The notes under the pieces were generated by a model. The model ran no database searches, had not been told where the DNA came from, and was given only the letters and a program-made list of their open reading frames with translations. A stretch of 44,659 bases of DNA from Bordetella parapertussis (GTDB lineage: Bacteria > Pseudomonadota > Gammaproteobacteria > Burkholderiales > SG8-39): assembly GCA_945897475.1 (NCBI GenBank), contig CAMDFL010000012.1, positions 1 to 44,659 of the forward strand, given 5' to 3'. A program made the translations under genes and the position numbers. Positions 41,132 to 44,659 of the stretch are shown piece by piece; position 1 is the first letter of the stretch; each line of letters opens with the position of its first letter.

Positions 41132-42898
41132 ATGGACGCACGCGTCAAGGAATCGCATCTCGACCCCGTAACGCTGGAGGTGATCCGCAACGCACTGCCG
41201 GCCATCTCCAATGAAATGGCGGTCGATCTGCAGCGTACTTCCTACAACATGATCATCTACGAGGTGCGCGACTTCTGCACCGCGCTGGTGTTGCCCAATG
41301 GCGATCTGGTGTCTCAGAACGTCGGCGGGGTGTCGCACTTCATCGCCGATCTTGGCGTGATGATTACCGATGCGATGCAGCGTTACGCGAAAGAGGGCTT
41401 CAAGCCGGGTGATGTGCTGATCAGCAACCATCAGCGGGTGGCGGGGCAACATTTAAACAACGTTTGCATCCACATGCCCTATTTCTACAAGGGCGAGTTG
41501 CTGATGTTCGCCATCGTTCGCGCGCACTGGATCGATGTGGGCGGCACCAGCACCGGTTTTGGCGCGGGGCTTACCGTGGCCGATCCGTGGCTGGAAGGCC
41601 TGCAACTGGACCAACTGAAAATCTACCGTGGCGGCGAGGTTGATGAAACGCTCTATCGCGTCATCAGCGACAACATCCGCTATCCGGAATCCTCGCTTGG
41701 CGATATGAAGTCGCAAATGGCCGCCTGCCGTCTGGCGCTGCGCCGTCTTGATGAGTTGTTCGACAAGTACAGCCGCGACACCGTGCTCGGCGCGATCCAG
41801 AAAATATTTGATGAGACCGAATTGAAATGCCGCAATGTCGTCTCGACCTTTCCCGATGGCGTGTACGAGGCCGAATCGGTATTGGATGATGACGGCGTGT
41901 TAAAGGGCGAGCCGGTACGCTTCCATGCCAAGGTCACCATCAAGGCAGGCGAGATGACCATCGATCATTCGGCGGGGGCGGGAGAGCGCAAATCAGCGAT
42001 GAATTCTCGCACCCTGGCCGCGCCGCGCATTGCCTACAAAGCGCTCACTGCGCCCAATGAAGCGGTAAACGAGGGCTCGTTCCGTGCATTGAAATGCATC
42101 ATCCCCGAGGGCAACATGATGATGGCGCGCTATCCCGCGCCGATGGCGCACTGGAGCATCGTGCTGCCGATGGTGGTGGATACCATCGTTGCCGCGTTGG
42201 CAAAAGCGATTCCCGATCGGGTGCCGGCGGCGCACTTTGGATTGATGGGCAATAACGGCGTGTTCTTCGGCATCAATGCAAAATCGAAACGCCGCTTTGT
42301 CATCAGCGCCTCAGGCGGCGGCGGCTGGGGCGGACGTCCCACGGAAGACGGCGAATCGGCCGCGGTCACCGTATGTCAGGGCGACGTGCGCAACGCCTCT
42401 ATCGAGGAATTGGAAATGAAGAGCCCGGTACTGATTTACACCCGAGGATTGCGAAAAGACTCCGGAGGACCCGGTAAATTCCGCGGCGGCCTGGGCAGCA
42501 CCATGCACATCCGCAATCTCACCGAGGGCCGCTGGAATATGGAGCGCCCGCGCCGGCAAAATTGCCCGCCTTGGGGGCTGAACGGTGGATTGGCGGGAGA
42601 AGCAGGCACCAAGATGCTGAAGAAACCCGATGAGGACAAATTCACCAGCGTCGATCTCTCCCGCCATCTGGTGCCCAACGATTCCGAGGTGATAATCCAT
42701 GCCGGCAGCGGCGGCGGTTGGGGCAGCCCGCTGGATCGGGAGGCAGAACGGGTGCAATGGGATGTGATCGAAGGCCTGGTTTCGGTGGAATCGGCGCAAA
42801 AGAATTATGGCGTCGTGCTCCGCGCCGATGAATCCATCGACCAAACCGCGACCGCGGCCCTGCGTAAAAAAATGGCATCGCAAGCAGCGCACGCTTAA
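41132..42898 (+). CDS. Hydantoinase B/oxoprolinase-family protein, without its A partner
   Basis: A 588-residue HyuB-type protein: LDPVTLEVIRNALPAISNEM at the start, GHLVSQ-like PNGDLVSQNVGG, GDVLISNHQRVAGQHLNN (near 105) and VISASGGGGWGGRPTE near 400 are typical. Members hydrolyse cyclic imides or 5-oxoproline or carboxylate ketones, usually as a complex with HyuA, which carries the ATP site. No hyuA is adjacent here; a Bug gene precedes and a repeat block and CoA transferase follow. Either HyuA is encoded elsewhere or the protein works alone. AAGGA site before ATG 41132. Confidence 0.88.
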   Translation: MDARVKESHLDPVTLEVIRNALPAISNEMAVDLQRTSYNMIIYEVRDFCTALVLPNGDLVSQNVGGVSHFIADLGVMITDAMQRYAKEGFKPGDVLISNHQRVAGQHLNNVCIHMPYFYKGELLMFAIVRAHWIDVGGTSTGFGAGLTVADPWLEGLQLDQLKIYRGGEVDETLYRVISDNIRYPESSLGDMKSQMAACRLALRRLDELFDKYSRDTVLGAIQKIFDETELKCRNVVSTFPDGVYEAESVLDDDGVLKGEPVRFHAKVTIKAGEMTIDHSAGAGERKSAMNSRTLAAPRIAYKALTAPNEAVNEGSFRALKCIIPEGNMMMARYPAPMAHWSIVLPMVVDTIVAALAKAIPDRVPAAHFGLMGNNGVFFGINAKSKRRFVISASGGGGWGGRPTEDGESAAVTVCQGDVRNASIEELEMKSPVLIYTRGLRKDSGGPGKFRGGLGSTMHIRNLTEGRWNMERPRRQNCPPWGLNGGLAGEAGTKMLKKPDEDKFTSVDLSRHLVPNDSEVIIHAGSGGGWGSPLDREAERVQWDVIEGLVSVESAQKNYGVVLRADESIDQTATAALRKKMASQAAHA

Positions 42899-42916
42899 GG
42901 TATCGACTAACGAACG

Positions 42917-42993
42917 GCGAGACCGTCAGCCTCGATATACCCGCAGCGAGACCGTCAGTCTCGATATACCAGCAGCGAGACCGTCAGTCTCGC
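42917..42993 (+). repeat. Triple 29-bp hairpin repeat
   Basis: Three copies start at 42917, 42946 and 42975. Each carries GCGAGAC-CGTCA-(G or C)TCTCG, a stem-loop that is perfect (7-bp stem GCGAGAC/GTCTCGC) in the third copy, followed by ATATACC(C or A)GCA in the first two. The array fills the gap between hyuB and the CoA transferase gene, so it may act as an mRNA processing or attenuation element. Confidence 0.8.
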
Positions 42994-43019
42994 TGCGCGT
43001 CAATTCACCCAAGGTCAGA

Positions 43020-44258
43020 ATGAATCAAAAGACAAGCGCGCAGCCGGGCATGCTCCCGCTGCAAAATCTCACGGTATTGGAGCTCGGCCACATCGTCGCC
43101 GGCCCGGCCGCGTCGCTACTGCTGGCCGACTTGGGCGCCAATGTCATCAAAGTCGAACGCATCGACGGCGGCGACCAAGCTCGCTCCATGCCCGGTGCCG
43201 GCAGCTCGGGTTTTTTTCACTACAACCGAAACAAGCGCAGCCTCGCCATCGATCTGAAATCGGCGAAGGGCAAGGAAGTATTGTTGAAGCTTGTCGCCCG
43301 TGCCGATATCTGCCTGGATAACTACGCACCCGGCGCACTCGAGCGCCTGGGTCTTGCTTATGAGGATCTGGCCAAGGTCAATCCGCGCCTTTTGTATCTG
43401 TCGGTCAAAGGGTTTCTCCCCGGTCCCTATCAGAATCGCCTGGCTTTGGATGAAGTGGTCCAGATGATGGGCGGCCTTGCCTACATGACCGGACCGCCCG
43501 GGCGGCCATTACGCGCCGGTGCCTCGATCATCGACATCGGCGCAGCGACCTACGGCATCATCGGCATTCTCGCCGCGCTCTACATGCGCGAACTCACCGG
43601 CGTGGGGCAGAAAATCACCTCAGGATTATTTGAGACCACCGTGTTCCTGGTGGGCCAACACCTGGCGCGTTCCGGCGCGAGCGGCCAAGCCTCGGTACCC
43701 ATGGCCGCCGAGGGCCAGGGCGTGCGCATGGGTTGGGGCATCTTTCATCTATTTCCCACCAGCGACAATCAACAAGTGTTCATCGCCGTCACCTCGAATG
43801 CGCACTGGGAGCGTTTCTGCAAGGAGTTCGATCTGCCCGAGCTCTATACCGATCCACGCCTGGATACCAACCCCAAGCGCGCGGTGGAGCGAGAATATCT
43901 GCTGCCACGCGTGAATTCCGAAACCGCCAAGTACACGGCGGAGGCTTTGATTGCGAAACTTGAAGGCGCAAATATCCCTTACTCGCCGGTGAATCGCCCC
44001 GATCAGTTGTTCGACGATCCGCATTTGCTCGCAACCGGCCAGTTGATCCCCACCACCTTTCCTGGCGGGCGCACCGCTGGCGTGCCGAAAATGCCTTTCA
44101 AGAGCAACCTCTATGACATGACACTGCGACGCGTCGCCCCCGGACTGGGAGAGCACACCCTCGAGGTGCTGGCGGAGGCAGGATTCTCCGACCAGGAAAT
44201 CGAAGCAATGCTGGCGGAAAACGCGGTGGCCTGCGGAGAGGCGGCGGATCTGAGCTGA
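43020..44258 (+). CDS. Class III (CaiB/BaiF) CoA transferase
   Basis: A 412-residue CoA transferase of typical length: VLELGHIVAGPAASLLLADLG near residues 20-40, VIKVERIDGGD, DICLDNYAPGALERLGL with the conserved Asn/Gly patterns, and the Asp nucleophile in NRLALDEVVQMMGGL near residue 147. It moves CoA between carboxylic acids, activating a substrate for further degradation. ATG 43020 follows an AAGG site after the hairpin repeats, and the upstream in-frame extension is only readthrough of the repeats. It is likely linked to the Bug-hyuB genes. Confidence 0.9.
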   Translation: MNQKTSAQPGMLPLQNLTVLELGHIVAGPAASLLLADLGANVIKVERIDGGDQARSMPGAGSSGFFHYNRNKRSLAIDLKSAKGKEVLLKLVARADICLDNYAPGALERLGLAYEDLAKVNPRLLYLSVKGFLPGPYQNRLALDEVVQMMGGLAYMTGPPGRPLRAGASIIDIGAATYGIIGILAALYMRELTGVGQKITSGLFETTVFLVGQHLARSGASGQASVPMAAEGQGVRMGWGIFHLFPTSDNQQVFIAVTSNAHWERFCKEFDLPELYTDPRLDTNPKRAVEREYLLPRVNSETAKYTAEALIAKLEGANIPYSPVNRPDQLFDDPHLLATGQLIPTTFPGGRTAGVPKMPFKSNLYDMTLRRVAPGLGEHTLEVLAEAGFSDQEIEAMLAENAVACGEAADLS

Positions 44259-44297
44259 AATCCGTTCCTGTATTACTCGGCTTTTACCACCAGGATC

Positions 44298-44450
44298 TCA
44301 GTACCAATCCACCACACTCAAGCCCGCCACCCGACCGAATTCGGTGGAATTGCGCGTCACCAAGTGTGTTCCATAGGCCAGCGCGATCCCTGCTATCAGG
44401 CAATCCAGAGGTCCCAAGGGTGTGCCTTTTGCCTCCAGCCGAGCGCAGAA
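44298..44450 (-). pseudogene. VapC C-terminal fragment
   Basis: On the minus strand the frame reads ARLEAKGTPLGPLDCLIAG, then ALAYGTHLVTRNSTEFGRVA and GLSVVDWY with a stop: the second half of a PIN-domain toxin, with the last two catalytic Asp/Asn positions. The N-terminal half is missing; upstream the sequence is a Bug receptor in another frame. It is a 5'-truncated relic. Confidence 0.6.
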
Positions 44451-44659
44451 TTTTTGCGGTTTCATCGTTGATGCAAAGCAGGATTTCCCGCGGCGCACCT
44501 GCGGTAGCAAATAAACTGGTCCATCCGCTGAACTCATAGTTCGACAAGCCACTCGCCTCGGCAATTGTGGGCAGGTCCAGAGCCGACGAGCGGCGCGGCG
44601 AGGCGACAGCCAGCGCGCGCACCCTGCCCGCCTTCATATGGGCGACTGCCGCCTGCGAA
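44440..44659 (-). pseudogene. Bug receptor fragment running off the right edge
   Basis: The minus-strand frame open to the window end reads SQAAVAHMKAGRVRALAVAS, then LDLPTIAEASGLSNYEFSG and TAGAPREILLCINDETAKIL, the middle of the second lobe of a Bug receptor. The last 60 or so residues of the family are absent because the gene runs into the VapC fragment at about 44440-44450. The 5' part lies outside the window. Confidence 0.65.

Noticed and set aside
42917..42993. CRISPR array
   Set aside because: The 29-base units are directly adjacent with no variable spacers.

Overview
The window reads as a chromosomal segment of a moderately GC-rich betaproteobacterium, most likely of the Burkholderiales or a relative. 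The main reason is ten complete periplasmic receptors of the Bug/TctC family plus several fragments, a paralogue burst typical of that group. No rRNA, tRNA, CRISPR array or integrase gene was seen.

Region 1 (1-6.0 kb) begins with the 3' end of a nitronate monooxygenase gene and then looks like an integron cassette array without an integrase. Six whole, degenerate or half attC-like sites (about 1170, 1414, 2070, 2810, 5380 and 5932) separate short gene units: a HigBA-type toxin-antitoxin pair with a thrice-broken toxin, a small membrane protein, a reversed yoeB-yefM pair, a SAM methyltransferase, a large secreted alpha/beta hydrolase and an unknown 127-residue protein.

Region 2 (6.2-16.6 kb) holds a leftward operon of a Bug receptor and a 555-residue UGSC-family selenoprotein that is read through an in-frame TGA with a clear bacterial SECIS hairpin. 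It continues with a GMC flavin oxidoreductase, vapBC, a two-subunit molybdenum hydroxylase (IorAB-like), a graveyard of toxin-antitoxin fragments, an exported methyltransferase-like protein and an alpha/beta hydrolase.

Region 3 (16.7-27.9 kb) carries tcuA-tcuB-Bug (tricarballylate-type oxidation plus uptake), an M48-like lipoprotein with a lost zinc ligand, a 3-hydroxyanthranilate-type dioxygenase with a YciI protein, two M24 (creatinase-fold) proteins with degraded metal sites, and a VOC protein plus aromatic-ring FAD hydroxylase plus Bug operon. This looks like a catabolic module for a ring compound.

Region 4 (28.0-44.7 kb) is dominated by Bug genes interleaved with enzymes: hicAB with a frameshifted hicA and flanking Bug-gene tail repeats, an esterase-like hydrolase, a second selenoprotein (DsbA/FrnE-like with a U-P-W-C active site and its own SECIS), a NicC-like FAD monooxygenase, a Rieske oxygenase with an FmdB zinc ribbon, an orphan hydantoinase B, and a class III CoA transferase. 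The right edge is a Bug fragment fused to a vapC fragment.

Taken together the enzymes (FAD hydroxylases, Rieske and molybdenum hydroxylases, ring-cleavage dioxygenase, CoA transferase, hydrolases) and the receptors suggest scavenging of diverse carboxylated or aromatic compounds. The most notable content is the pair of Sec-encoding genes, which a standard gene caller would split or truncate, followed by the attC cluster and the repeated association of broken toxin-antitoxin modules with Bug gene 3' ends.
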